From: a virus
DNA: 64,000 bases
Strand: one strand, 5' to 3'
IMG/VR virus record: IMGVR_UViG_3300044825_002278
Span: 39,910 to 103,909 of that record
This document shows, piece after piece, positions 54,512 through 62,383 of the stretch. Position 1 is the first letter of the stretch. The number at the start of each line of letters is the position of its first letter. The position numbers were made by a program, and so were the translations under genes. The notes below the pieces were generated by a model, which saw only the letters and a program-made list of their open reading frames with translations, made no database searches and was not told the origin of the DNA.

Positions 54512-54529
54512 GTGGGGCCGAAGCCCCAC
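54512..54529 (-). terminator. UUCG-loop hairpin before the tape measure gene
   Basis: On the minus strand GTGGGGC-TTCG-GCCCCAC forms a 7-bp stem with a very stable UUCG loop, followed by ATATTTTAATA. It lies between the acidic tail-assembly gene and the tape measure. The T-tract is broken, so it may act as a partial terminator that lowers tape measure transcription relative to the tube, or as an RNA-processing or stability element. Confidence 0.6.
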
Positions 54530-54555
54530 TACTTTCCACACTTTAAAATACACAA

Positions 54556-55539
54556 TTATTCGCTCGCAGCGTCGTTTTCAGCCAAAACCTTTTTCTTAGT
54601 TTTCTTGGTTTTTTCTTCGCCAACACTACCTTCTGCCACAAGATTTTCTTCTTTTTCAAAATCTTCCTTTTTGGCAGTAACAATAGGGTTGCCATTGTCA
54701 TCCAAAAACGGCTTGCGAACAGCTTTGTCCTTTGTAACCCAGCTTTCCTCGCCATCTTCGTCAACAATTTTGATCACTTCTTGACCGTCCTTGTTTACAT
54801 AATAACGATCATTTGGATCTTTGTTGAGTTCGCCTTCGGGCGTGCGATATGCGACAAAACGTCCATCATCATCGATGAGTCTGCCTTCAATATCAACAGT
54901 ATGACCCTTTTCGTTGATGAGCGACAATTCTTCGTTTACAAATTCAAACTCACGCAAAAACTTATTCTCGGTAAGTTTATTGTCATAATCTGGATCAAGC
55001 CCATAAATAATGCTTGCAAGCTCAGAAGAAGCCTTTACAACCCAAGGCTGATCGCCACTAGCGTCAAAGTCCTTTTGGGTTTGAAAGTATGGCTGATTTG
55101 TGTTTGGATTGACCATGCAAAGTCTAACCAGTTCGGTAAATCGCGCATTGTCGGCTTGGCCCTCAACCGTGTTTTGATCGAGAATATTTCTTTCTGCAAT
55201 AAATTCACGAAATTGAAAACGAAGTCGTCGCAAATCCAAAGCAATTTGTTTTGCTTCCGATAGTTTGATGCCACCGCTCTTCAGGACTTGTTCTTTTTCC
55301 TGAATTTCGTTTATATATCTGTCGTTCTTTTCTTGCTTTTCTTTGTTCCAAATTCCCTGTTCGGTCATGTAGTCAGAAAGTTTTTGTCGCAGCAAAGCTC
55401 CAGAGTCAAGCGCTTTTCTAAAAGCCTTGTTGTATTCGATTTGTGAATCACGATACTCTTGAGGTCCGGGAGTTTTCAGCTTGATACGAACATTGTTTCC
55501 GTCTTTGTCTATTGACTCGATAATTTTTTCTTTATCCAT
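54556..55539 (-). CDS. Acidic tail assembly-region protein, possible chaperone
   Basis: The ATG at 55539 has AAGGAG nine bases upstream, giving 327 residues; an upstream ATG at 55566 is inside the previous gene. It begins MDKEKIIESIDKDGNNVRIKL and has a long helical middle with an acidic strand-rich part (IDDDGRFVAYRTPEGE, VDEDGEESWVTKDKAV) and a lysine-rich end. Genes between tail tube and tape measure usually encode tail assembly chaperones, and this one is a good candidate. No frameshift site was found at the junction. Confidence 0.5.
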   Translation of the reverse strand: MDKEKIIESIDKDGNNVRIKLKTPGPQEYRDSQIEYNKAFRKALDSGALLRQKLSDYMTEQGIWNKEKQEKNDRYINEIQEKEQVLKSGGIKLSEAKQIALDLRRLRFQFREFIAERNILDQNTVEGQADNARFTELVRLCMVNPNTNQPYFQTQKDFDASGDQPWVVKASSELASIIYGLDPDYDNKLTENKFLREFEFVNEELSLINEKGHTVDIEGRLIDDDGRFVAYRTPEGELNKDPNDRYYVNKDGQEVIKIVDEDGEESWVTKDKAVRKPFLDDNGNPIVTAKKEDFEKEENLVAEGSVGEEKTKKTKKKVLAENDAASE

Positions 55540-55921
55540 CTTGGTTATCTCCTTGGTTGGAATCATTACTTACTGGTAAATTAATCTGATATCTTTTCTT
55601 CTGAACTTCATACCCCGAAAATTCTGCTTCTAAATTTCTAATCTGCGTGTTGCCACGATCCAGAATTGTAGCGCGAATTTCATCGTATATGTCCTTCATT
55701 TGTTTTTGTTCTGTTGTTAGCTCTTCTTCGTTTTCAAAACACCAAAGAAAGCCAAACCTCTTTTCGATTGTATCCAAAGCGCCAATCATAGTTGTTTGTA
55801 TTTTCTTTTTACAAGATTTAAACAACGAATCCTTGGATACTTCCCTCCTCCTTTCTTCACGAATGTTTTTTAAGTTTATTGACTTCTTGAGAAAATTGTT
55901 GTAATCTTTATCATCCGACAT
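55532..55921 (-). CDS. Small tail assembly-region protein, 129 residues
   Basis: The protein has a basic helical N-terminus (NIREERRREVSKDSLFKSC), a central IQTTMIGALDTIEKRFGFLW segment and a helical C-terminus with an acidic, asparagine-rich tail. I do not recognise the family. It overlaps the downstream gene by eight bases and follows the 350-residue protein after one base, so all three are likely translated together, as expected of tail assembly chaperones. Confidence 0.5.
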   Translation of the reverse strand: MSDDKDYNNFLKKSINLKNIREERRREVSKDSLFKSCKKKIQTTMIGALDTIEKRFGFLWCFENEEELTTEQKQMKDIYDEIRATILDRGNTQIRNLEAEFSGYEVQKKRYQINLPVSNDSNQGDNQDG

Positions 55922-55922
55922 A

Positions 55923-56975
55923 TTATCTTCCTTTTGACTTTATTGCGCTTCTGGCAGTATTAACTGCATTTAACATTCTTTCTTGCTTAACATCTGGCAA
56001 TTCTTTATGATTCAACAAACCAGAAGTGCTTTTAATTTCTTCTTGGCGTTGCTTGATAATCGTCCTAACTGCATCATTATTTAGAGAGTAAACATCCTGT
56101 GCTTCTTCTTGCGAGTTTGCCATAACAAATATTTCTTGAGAGTTTTTAATTTTTGGATTGCTAATCAAATCCTCGGTTTGTTGCTTTATCTTGTCTTTTT
56201 CATGTTTTCTGCGTTGTTCAATAAACCATCCATCAAGACAATCATCGTCGTCAATAACTTCTTCTTTGGGTGATTCTGGATTTTCATAAACGCTATCATA
56301 CATTTGAGAATATGAAATCAAAGCAAGTTGATTTTGATCAAGATAAACAGACGATTTACCAAAAACATCGCCGCGTTTTTTCGAGCTATTCCACATTTGT
56401 CGCCAAGGCGAAGTTCTAGCTATTTTACGAAATGTTGTTGGATCTATTGCAGAGGCTGAATATTCCTCAAGAATGGTTTGGATATTAACATCTAAAAAAT
56501 CGTAATTTTTACCATCGATTGTTTTTGTGGTTTGTTGTAAGATCCAAGCTCTGCGAGTGAAATTAGCGACTCCAGAGCATGTAATATGATCAAATTGTTT
56601 TTTCTTATGTGCGGTTATGGCTCGATCCATTTCGGTCATCCTTATCAGTCTTTTTATACCCGACAATTCCTTCTTTTTAAAAAATGCCTTGTAAGCATTT
56701 ACCTTTAATTCTTCTAACTTTTTATCCATTGCTTCGACTTCTTTGTCATCAAACGGAGTCCACATATCATAATCTATCAATAGACTCAAAACTTCTTGTT
56801 CGGTATAACAACCAGAAAAATAAGCTCTTTTATATGCCTGATCGTATATTTCAAAAGATTCTTCGAGTATCTCGGCAGATGGCTCGTGTATAAACAAAAC
56901 AAGGTCGCCCAGCCGAATGCGTAGGCGACCCTGAATTATTCTATTTAAAATCTTTTCGTAGTAAATTTCATCCAA
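55923..56975 (-). CDS. Tail assembly-region protein, 350 residues
   Basis: The protein is helical and charged. It starts MDEIYYEKILNRIIQGRLRIRLGDLVLFIHEP and has SFEIYDQAYKRAYFSGCYTEQEVLSLLIDYDMWTP, then KKKQFDHITCSGVANFTRRAWIL. I recall similar proteins near the tail tube gene in other environmental phages, where no function is known. By place it is an assembly chaperone or a peripheral tail factor; it is longer than most chaperones. Confidence 0.5.
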   Translation of the reverse strand: MDEIYYEKILNRIIQGRLRIRLGDLVLFIHEPSAEILEESFEIYDQAYKRAYFSGCYTEQEVLSLLIDYDMWTPFDDKEVEAMDKKLEELKVNAYKAFFKKKELSGIKRLIRMTEMDRAITAHKKKQFDHITCSGVANFTRRAWILQQTTKTIDGKNYDFLDVNIQTILEEYSASAIDPTTFRKIARTSPWRQMWNSSKKRGDVFGKSSVYLDQNQLALISYSQMYDSVYENPESPKEEVIDDDDCLDGWFIEQRRKHEKDKIKQQTEDLISNPKIKNSQEIFVMANSQEEAQDVYSLNNDAVRTIIKQRQEEIKSTSGLLNHKELPDVKQERMLNAVNTARSAIKSKGR

Positions 56976-56998
56976 ATCCTAGTCCTTAATCTAATTTA

Positions 56999-57997
56999 CT
57001 AAGCTCCGCCATCCAGCACTGTCAAGTTATTGTAGTTGCTGAACGAGTAAGTAACTGTAGCATTTCCGCCACCAGTGTCGCCACCGGAGTAAGAAATAGC
57101 AGTCAGTTTATTTTTGTTTCCTAAATTAATAACAGTACCGGCAGTATCGCGAAGAACTATAGAATCGCCAGCTCCCAAGTTCTTGTTGCTTCCAGAAACG
57201 CTCTTGAGATCACCCGAAGTCGCAATAACTTCAAATTCACAAGTAACTTCGATTGGGAAAGAAGTAAATTTGGCATAAGGTCCAAGACGACCAAGTTCAA
57301 GAATATTTTCCTGACCAAAATCAGCACTGACGCTGATACTTTGAATATGCGTACTATTGGCAAGATCGCCGCGTTGCGAATTAACGATTTCTGGAATAGT
57401 AGATCCAGCAACATTAAAGTTGACACGACGAACAACACCCGAAGCAGGAGTGTCTGTATTGAAACCAGTTGCCAAAGGACTGCCGCCAGCAACCCAACGA
57501 GCATAAGCCGTTGCTGGACCGCCGGTATCAGCATTCCAAAACTTATCGTTGCCAACAAGCGTAACCGATTCAGTGGCATTTCCATCAACCGAATAGTTGT
57601 ACGAAACATTGCTGACATACATACCGGAATTCCAGCAAACATTTCTTACTGCGCCGGTAGCATTTGCTGTGCCGTCGTCATAAATAGCAACATAAACATC
57701 GCAACGGGCTTTTGCAGCGCCAACCAAGTCGGTCTTGCACTTTCCATTGCTTGTTAGATTGAAAATGAGCTTTTCGCCGTCGATAACCTTTTCAAGGCTA
57801 ACTTCGGTGTCGCTAACATCTTCGATATTTTCATAAAGTTCAAGCTGACCGATTTCAAAAACCTGATCAAGTGTGAACGTAGAATTCATACCAACGCTTT
57901 GCAAACCACGCACAATATGCGTTGAGGCAGGATCTACACCGGTCGGTGTAATTGCCACTGCTTGGCAAGCGTAAAAAATTCTGTCATTTCTTGGCAT
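56999..57997 (-). CDS. Major tail tube protein
   Basis: This 332-residue beta-rich protein starts MPRNDRIFYACQAV and contains GLQSVGMNSTFTLDQVFEIG, typical of the N-terminal strand pattern of tube-type proteins, and ends with SYSGGDTGGGNATVTYSF. The ATG has AGGAG eight bases upstream and a promoter-like site 42 bases upstream, consistent with high late expression. It is directly upstream of the assembly and tape measure genes, the usual place of the tail tube gene. A paralogue lies at 3530-4489 on the other strand. Confidence 0.72.
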   Translation of the reverse strand: MPRNDRIFYACQAVAITPTGVDPASTHIVRGLQSVGMNSTFTLDQVFEIGQLELYENIEDVSDTEVSLEKVIDGEKLIFNLTSNGKCKTDLVGAAKARCDVYVAIYDDGTANATGAVRNVCWNSGMYVSNVSYNYSVDGNATESVTLVGNDKFWNADTGGPATAYARWVAGGSPLATGFNTDTPASGVVRRVNFNVAGSTIPEIVNSQRGDLANSTHIQSISVSADFGQENILELGRLGPYAKFTSFPIEVTCEFEVIATSGDLKSVSGSNKNLGAGDSIVLRDTAGTVINLGNKNKLTAISYSGGDTGGGNATVTYSFSNYNNLTVLDGGA

Positions 57998-58038
57998 TTA
58001 AAATTCTCCTATAGAATTTAGTCCTCTGGTAAGGCACT

Positions 58039-58055
58039 ATTGTATACACAAAAAT
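58039..58055 (-). promoter_or_regulatory. Putative late promoter before the tail tube gene
   Basis: The minus strand reads ATTTTTGTGTATACAAT, sharing TTGTGTATA with the other sites and ending in a palindromic GTATAC. It lies 42 bases upstream of the tail tube ATG in the 61-base gap after the preceding gene. Extra transcription from here would fit the large amount of tube protein a virion needs. Confidence 0.6.
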
Positions 58056-58058
58056 CGA

Positions 58059-59045
58059 TTAAACTGGGCCAACTTCCGTTGAACAACGCGCAACACCCAT
58101 ATAAAGATCAACAGAAAGTTGAGTTATATTTTCACCACGAGTATTGTAAACCCAACATTTTCTGTATGGATAATTGTCCACTAAATGAGGGTAAAGACCA
58201 CTAGCCTGAGCATGGCCTCGCAATTCTCGTTCTTTTCCATTTTCAAATGTGAATGGAGAAACACCGCTTTGAGCCACTTTTGTACTGTCAAAAAGGGTTA
58301 AAGTTCGATCATTTTGGGCAACAATAGTATCAATCAAATTGACAGCTTCCCAATGGTTTTCAGTCATAACATAAAATAGAATGTCGCTGTTGACCCATTG
58401 ACCACCGCCCAACTGGTAGGGTTTTGTTTGTCGGGCAGGAACAACCTCAACAGCTATCGCTGGCAGTTGAACGCGCGTTTCGCCCAAACGAACCCAACCA
58501 CCAGAACCCTGAACTTGAAAATTAGCTTCGTTTCTAAAAGAATTTTGCTGTAATTGCCGAAACCAAGAAACACCTTCGGCTGGTATAGTTTGCACTCGTT
58601 TGTGGCTATATTCTAGCTGAACATTGCTGGTTGTTGCCTGAGCCGAATCAAAAACAACGCGACCCAATTGATAGTCTATATAAAACGGTTTTGTAACATT
58701 GCCAGTGGCATAAAATGTGCCGTTAACATAAACACCAGAAATATTTATTGGTTGCTGATTAACGCCATCGATATTGCCGCTGCCTTCCCAAACCCAATTT
58801 TGACGATAACCCTCCCAAACTCGACCAGCAGTATAATTCGGCGCATCAACCAATCTTAGTTTATGACGGTCGCCACCATAAATACCGCTTTGAGGAATCG
58901 ATATTGTGTAAAACCCGCCTTTATCAAGCAAGCCCCAATCATAAAAATTAACAAAATTATCCAACAAAACTTCCGACAAAGTTGCATCTGTGGCTTTTTC
59001 CAAACCTCCAGCAAGATTTAATTTTGTATGCGATCCTCCGGGCAT
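58059..59045 (-). CDS. Virion structural protein of the neck/tail, 328 residues
   Basis: The protein starts MPGGSHTKLNLAGGLEKATDA and then LLDNFVNFYDWGLLDKGGFY. It has many aromatic residues and a beta-rich pattern (SIPQSGIYGGDRHKLRLVDAPNYTAG). I recall similar sequences next to tail tube genes of aquatic phages, with no assigned role. Its position between the tail completion-like protein and tail tube suggests a tail terminator or collar component. It overlaps the previous stop as TAATG. Confidence 0.5.
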   Translation of the reverse strand: MPGGSHTKLNLAGGLEKATDATLSEVLLDNFVNFYDWGLLDKGGFYTISIPQSGIYGGDRHKLRLVDAPNYTAGRVWEGYRQNWVWEGSGNIDGVNQQPINISGVYVNGTFYATGNVTKPFYIDYQLGRVVFDSAQATTSNVQLEYSHKRVQTIPAEGVSWFRQLQQNSFRNEANFQVQGSGGWVRLGETRVQLPAIAVEVVPARQTKPYQLGGGQWVNSDILFYVMTENHWEAVNLIDTIVAQNDRTLTLFDSTKVAQSGVSPFTFENGKERELRGHAQASGLYPHLVDNYPYRKCWVYNTRGENITQLSVDLYMGVARCSTEVGPV

Positions 59046-59647
59046 TATAATGTTCCTGTAATTATGCTTTGTATTTGTGGATAAACTCTATCAATAGCTC
59101 GTGTTATAAAGTTATCGTTTAAAGTTCCAGAAAAGGCACTATTTACTTTATATGGGGCCATTTTACTTGACATTCTAGCATCGCCAGTCCGAGAAGTTTT
59201 AAATGATCCAAACTCTACGCCAAATCCAGTAATTATAATCGAGTCGCCCAATGTTAAAAGCCACGAAAGCCACGGTAAACTTCCGCCCTCTATTGCTTGC
59301 TGCGCAAAAGATCTTCCCAAGATGTTAGAATAATCAGACGGTTGCATCAGTATCTCGATACCGCCTCCACGGTTTTTTTGCGCATAAAGTGGACGAAACT
59401 CGATAGTCGCTAAAATCGCTTCGATGAGTTGATTGGTTGGATCAGTTTCAAGACCAAACTCGGCTCGCAAAGCACCATTTTGCAACGAAGCTATTTCTGG
59501 ACTTGAAGCCAACGCCAACCGTACAACCGGAATAATTCTTTGTTTTAAAGTTGGTAATAAATTTTTGATGGCAAGATTAATTTCTTTGGCCAGCGCGCCG
59601 TTGATTGCGGCAACAACTTGAGCATCGGTTTCTCGAAACTTAATCAT
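59045..59647 (-). CDS. Tail completion/neck-type protein, 200 residues
   Basis: The ATG at 59647 overlaps the preceding stop as ATGA; an upstream start at 59665 is less likely. The protein is helical at its N-terminus (AQVVAAINGALAKEINLAI, then LLPTLKQRIIPVVRLAL) with a hydrophobic WLSWLLTLGDSIIITGFGVEFG segment. That pattern resembles proteins of the head-tail connector or tail completion group (HK97 gp10-like), though no firm family is assigned. Order in the operon agrees. Confidence 0.45.
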   Translation of the reverse strand: MIKFRETDAQVVAAINGALAKEINLAIKNLLPTLKQRIIPVVRLALASSPEIASLQNGALRAEFGLETDPTNQLIEAILATIEFRPLYAQKNRGGGIEILMQPSDYSNILGRSFAQQAIEGGSLPWLSWLLTLGDSIIITGFGVEFGSFKTSRTGDARMSSKMAPYKVNSAFSGTLNDNFITRAIDRVYPQIQSIITGTL

Positions 59648-60159
59648 TGCGAAGCCCTTGTCCAAAAAGTAACAATATATTTAGTATTGTTTTGCTTGAA
59701 GCCTTGAGGAAACGACATGCCCATTTTTTCAAACTTAGCATTCGGATCATACTTTTCTATACCATCATATTTTGGTATCATATACTTGCACTTTTCTATT
59801 TTGTCCAAGTCGGCCATATATGCTATAGTTTGAATTGCGCCATCGGGAATATTGATTGCTGCTCCGGTGTTTACCCAAGATTTACGATCCCAATAAATTC
59901 TCAGAGTAATTTCATCGGTATCTTCTACTGCTTTATAACCTTGGCCATTACAATAAGGACACGGCATACCGCGCTCGAACGGGTATGGTCCTCCAGTTTT
60001 ATAAATACTAATAGAACGTCCAGTATTGCCCATTGTATTCATAAGGCAATTCGGACAGTCTTCTTTCTTTTCTGGATAAACCAACGTAGCACTTCGCGTA
60101 AAAAGCAAAATCGCTTCGTTGTAAACATCGAAAACGCTACTTGGTATATTGATAGCCAT
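59644..60159 (-). CDS. Zinc-ribbon neck-region protein, 171 residues
   Basis: C35-x2-C38 (DCPNC) and C67-x2-C70 (CPYCNGQGYK) form a DnaJ-like or rubredoxin-type zinc ribbon inside an otherwise beta-rich protein that ends with MSFPQGFKQNNTKYIVTFWTR. A zinc ribbon in a structural protein of the neck is known from head-closure proteins of several phages. It lies between a small protein and the tail completion-like protein, in keeping with a head-closure role. Confidence 0.5.
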   Translation of the reverse strand: MAINIPSSVFDVYNEAILLFTRSATLVYPEKKEDCPNCLMNTMGNTGRSISIYKTGGPYPFERGMPCPYCNGQGYKAVEDTDEITLRIYWDRKSWVNTGAAINIPDGAIQTIAYMADLDKIEKCKYMIPKYDGIEKYDPNAKFEKMGMSFPQGFKQNNTKYIVTFWTRASQ

Positions 60160-60169
60160 TTAAGTTTCC

Positions 60170-60406
60170 TTAACCAGCGCCGTCGCCAGCATAGTAACGA
60201 GGATCGTCATATCGTGTATCAAGCGATGCATCAATTGCAGCTATAGATTGATCAACTTTAGAAGGATCAATGCCTTGCGGGTTTAAAGTATGTTTACTAT
60301 CTAAAAAAGAAGCCGAGTCTAATCCGCGCGCTCCAGCAACGCCAACAACAGCGCATCCACCATTTGGTTGCGCATTGCCGGTAATAATTTTTTGAGATAC
60401 AGCCAT
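60170..60406 (-). CDS. Hypothetical small protein, 78 residues
   Basis: No family is recognised. The product starts MAVSQKIITGNAQPNGGCAVVGVAG and ends in a polar acidic stretch (DTRYDDPRYYAGDGAG). GGAGAAAAATAA upstream of the ATG gives a ribosome-binding site. It lies between the connector-like protein and the zinc-ribbon protein with gaps of 10-23 bases, so it belongs to the same operon. Confidence 0.45.
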   Translation of the reverse strand: MAVSQKIITGNAQPNGGCAVVGVAGARGLDSASFLDSKHTLNPQGIDPSKVDQSIAAIDASLDTRYDDPRYYAGDGAG

Positions 60407-60429
60407 TTATTTTTCTCCGTATATTGAAT

Positions 60430-60939
60430 TTAAAAATATCCGCCGCCATCGTAACGGTTTTGACTAACATTCCAACTTCCGGGACTGTAAGGACCAAGTA
60501 TCGCAGTGCCAACCGGAGTTCCGTCGCCATTGCCCGATTCGTAACGATAACTATTTAGTAAATCTTCATACTTTGCACACAAGTCTTTGTAAAGGTTTGT
60601 TAAACTTCCACTAACACCACGAAGGTCGATAGCCGAAGGACCATCTTTTATAGAAATAGCGTTGGCCGATTCGGTTTTAACTTCGCTGCCAACTAAAATA
60701 CAAGCACTTTTATAAACAGTTAAAACGGTAAAATTTGTATCATTTAAATCTACTGGATCTGGAGTGATCGAAACACCACCAACATTTGCAGTATAAGTAT
60801 TTGGAAAAGTAGCATCATTTTGAACATTGTATGCACCAACCACCAAGACCTGTTTTAGTCGTGCATCGGTATATTTAGTAGAGTCAAGATCGCCAATAAT
60901 AGATCTTAACATCAAAACCATATCTGTTTGCCACGGCAT
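60430..60939 (-). CDS. Head-tail connector-like protein
   Basis: The ATG at 60939 has AGGTGA upstream and gives 169 residues. MVLMLRSIIGDLDSTKYTDARLKQVLVVGAYNVQND (residues 7-42) is the usual N-terminal helical repeat of phage connector/adaptor proteins (xxLR..IGD....YTD..L...L..A). The C-terminal half includes a conserved helix (LYKDLCAKYEDLLNSY). A promoter-like site lies 35 bases upstream. Confidence 0.6.
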   Translation of the reverse strand: MPWQTDMVLMLRSIIGDLDSTKYTDARLKQVLVVGAYNVQNDATFPNTYTANVGGVSITPDPVDLNDTNFTVLTVYKSACILVGSEVKTESANAISIKDGPSAIDLRGVSGSLTNLYKDLCAKYEDLLNSYRYESGNGDGTPVGTAILGPYSPGSWNVSQNRYDGGGYF

Positions 60940-60973
60940 GTTTGTCACCTTTAGATAGAAAGTCTGTGTGTTG

Positions 60974-60990
60974 TTGTATACACAATTTAC
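60974..60990 (-). promoter_or_regulatory. Putative late promoter before the connector-like gene
   Basis: The minus strand reads GTAAATTGTGTATACAA. It carries the TTGTGTATA core and the palindromic GTATAC seen at 58039-58055. It lies in the 68-base gap upstream of the gene at 60430-60939. Confidence 0.6.
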
Positions 60991-61007
60991 GTGACGATTT
61001 TTAAAAT

Positions 61008-61787
61008 TTATTGAACTCCAACAACAAAAGTTGCTGTAGAATCTGGAGTCAAAGTTTTCACCAAATGAGTGGTAACACCATCGGTACGCTTTATTGTCCA
61101 AGTTGTACCAGAAATACTATATTCAAGAGCCGCCAGAACCAATGTACACAAAGAATGTTCTGGAGCCATACTTTCAACACTAAACATATCGCGGGTAAGA
61201 ATACCATCGCCAATTTTATAAGCAGCGCTCGTTGCCACGGCGCTAGAATTTATAGCATCAACAGCAAAAGCCGAACTGGTTATTGCGCCCACGGTAAAAC
61301 CAAGCACAGTAACTCCATTTACAGCCATATCGTTGAGATATTTACCGGCAGTACCAGCGCCATTGTGGGAAGCAAGAACTTCATCCCAAACAGCATCGGC
61401 TATTTCGGCAACTGCCGAAGCAGACAATTCAAGATTGCCAATTGCATCGGTTGCGATTGCAGCCGCAGTAATAGCACCATCGGTAAACGATAAAGGGGCA
61501 ATTGCTTTGTTTAGCAACACCCCCGATGATTGTCCAAATTGAAATGTAGTATTTGTATCTTCAGCGTAACCCCACCAAATAGCCACAGCAGTAGATCCAA
61601 CAGTGGCAACGAGTTGATAAGTTCCAGCGGTTAGGTTTGCAAAGGTTGCTATATAATAACCTTTACGATTTGTTTGTTCAACACACGAAGAAGCAGTGTA
61701 TGCGACGGTATCAGAACCAATCGCATACAGCTTCGCCGTTAGTGTCATTCCGCTTGGTGCTTCAAACTCGATTTGTTGAGTTGGCAT
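61008..61787 (-). CDS. Virion structural protein with ADAVWDE motif
   Basis: The 259-residue protein has a beta-rich N-terminal domain (about 80 residues, MPTQQIEFEAPSGMTLTAKLY) followed by alanine-rich repeats (ITAAAIATDAIGNLELSASAVAEIADAVWDEVLASHNGAGTAG). AVWDE-x-LA-x-H segments are widespread in phage virion proteins annotated as head or tail structural proteins. The exact role is not known. Its start overlaps the preceding stop as TAATG. Confidence 0.5.
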   Translation of the reverse strand: MPTQQIEFEAPSGMTLTAKLYAIGSDTVAYTASSCVEQTNRKGYYIATFANLTAGTYQLVATVGSTAVAIWWGYAEDTNTTFQFGQSSGVLLNKAIAPLSFTDGAITAAAIATDAIGNLELSASAVAEIADAVWDEVLASHNGAGTAGKYLNDMAVNGVTVLGFTVGAITSSAFAVDAINSSAVATSAAYKIGDGILTRDMFSVESMAPEHSLCTLVLAALEYSISGTTWTIKRTDGVTTHLVKTLTPDSTATFVVGVQ

Positions 61788-62164
61788 TATTGAGGCTCGG
61801 GTTCAGGTTCTGGCTCGGGTTCTGGCTCGGGTTCGGGCGCAGGAGGATTGTTTTGTGCAGCAATCCACTGTCGCAGCGGATCTATTGAGAGAAGAATCGC
61901 ACCCATTGCCTGAGCAACTTCTGGAACTTCAGCCGTTGCTTGCATAAGTTTATCGGTACTTATTACTTGAACCTGCGGTAAAGTTTCAAAAGTTTGACTC
62001 GACATTGGCAAATACTCAATATGCACCAAACCTCCGCCAGATTGATCTGTTGGGGCCAAAGTACGAATAACGATTTGCGATATCCACAAAGCGTCAAATT
62101 CTTTTTGAGTAGTGGCAGGAACCACAACCGGATTATCCAAAGGAACAATTATTGACTCGGGCAT
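61787..62164 (-). CDS. Structural-type protein with C-terminal proline-glutamate tail
   Basis: The 125-residue protein has about 105 ordinary residues starting MPESIIVPLDNPVVVPATTQKEFDALW and then an alternating PE tail, NPPAPEPEPEPEPEPEPQ-like. In DNA the tail is a 12-base-type repeat that may change length by slippage. PE tails are stiff, extended linkers. The function is unknown; it sits between a very small protein and the ADAVWDE protein. Confidence 0.5.
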   Translation of the reverse strand: MPESIIVPLDNPVVVPATTQKEFDALWISQIVIRTLAPTDQSGGGLVHIEYLPMSSQTFETLPQVQVISTDKLMQATAEVPEVAQAMGAILLSIDPLRQWIAAQNNPPAPEPEPEPEPEPEPEPQ

Positions 62165-62167
62165 TTA

Positions 62168-62299
62168 TTAACCCTCCGACTTTGCGATAGCCTGTTGCAG
62201 AACTTCAACGGCTTGACGAATAGTTTCGTGATCCTTGCGAGTTCCAGCAACATTTTGGGCAACTTGATCGAGTACTTGAAGAGCTTGTTCTGGTGTCAT
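62168..62299 (-). CDS. Very small helical protein, 43 residues
   Basis: This gene is short but has a good AAGG ribosome-binding site just before the ATG at 62299 and a promoter-like site 38 bases upstream. The protein is one or two amphipathic helices (MTPEQALQVLDQVAQNVAGT, then HETIRQAVEVLQQAIAKSEG), with a leucine/valine heptad pattern. It may oligomerise. No family is known to me. Confidence 0.5.
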   Translation of the reverse strand: MTPEQALQVLDQVAQNVAGTRKDHETIRQAVEVLQQAIAKSEG

Positions 62300-62336
62300 A
62301 TTTACCTTCCTTAAAAAACATTGAAAAAACACTACT

Positions 62337-62354
62337 ATTGTTATACGCACAAAC
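62337..62354 (-). promoter_or_regulatory. Putative late promoter, TTGTGCGTATAACA variant
   Basis: The minus strand reads GTTTGTGCGTATAACAAT. It shares TTTGTG and GTATAA with the other sites, with an extra CG before the TATA part. It lies in the 84-base gap before the small gene at 62168-62299, 38 bases upstream of its start. Confidence 0.5.
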
Positions 62355-62383
62355 CAGTGAAAAAACACACGGTTTGCGATTTT

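Noticed and set aside
55525-55545. Programmed frameshift (A AAA AAT) linking two tail assembly genes
   Set aside because: The A-run lies after the stop codon of the upstream frame and both genes have their own start, so a fusion product is not needed.
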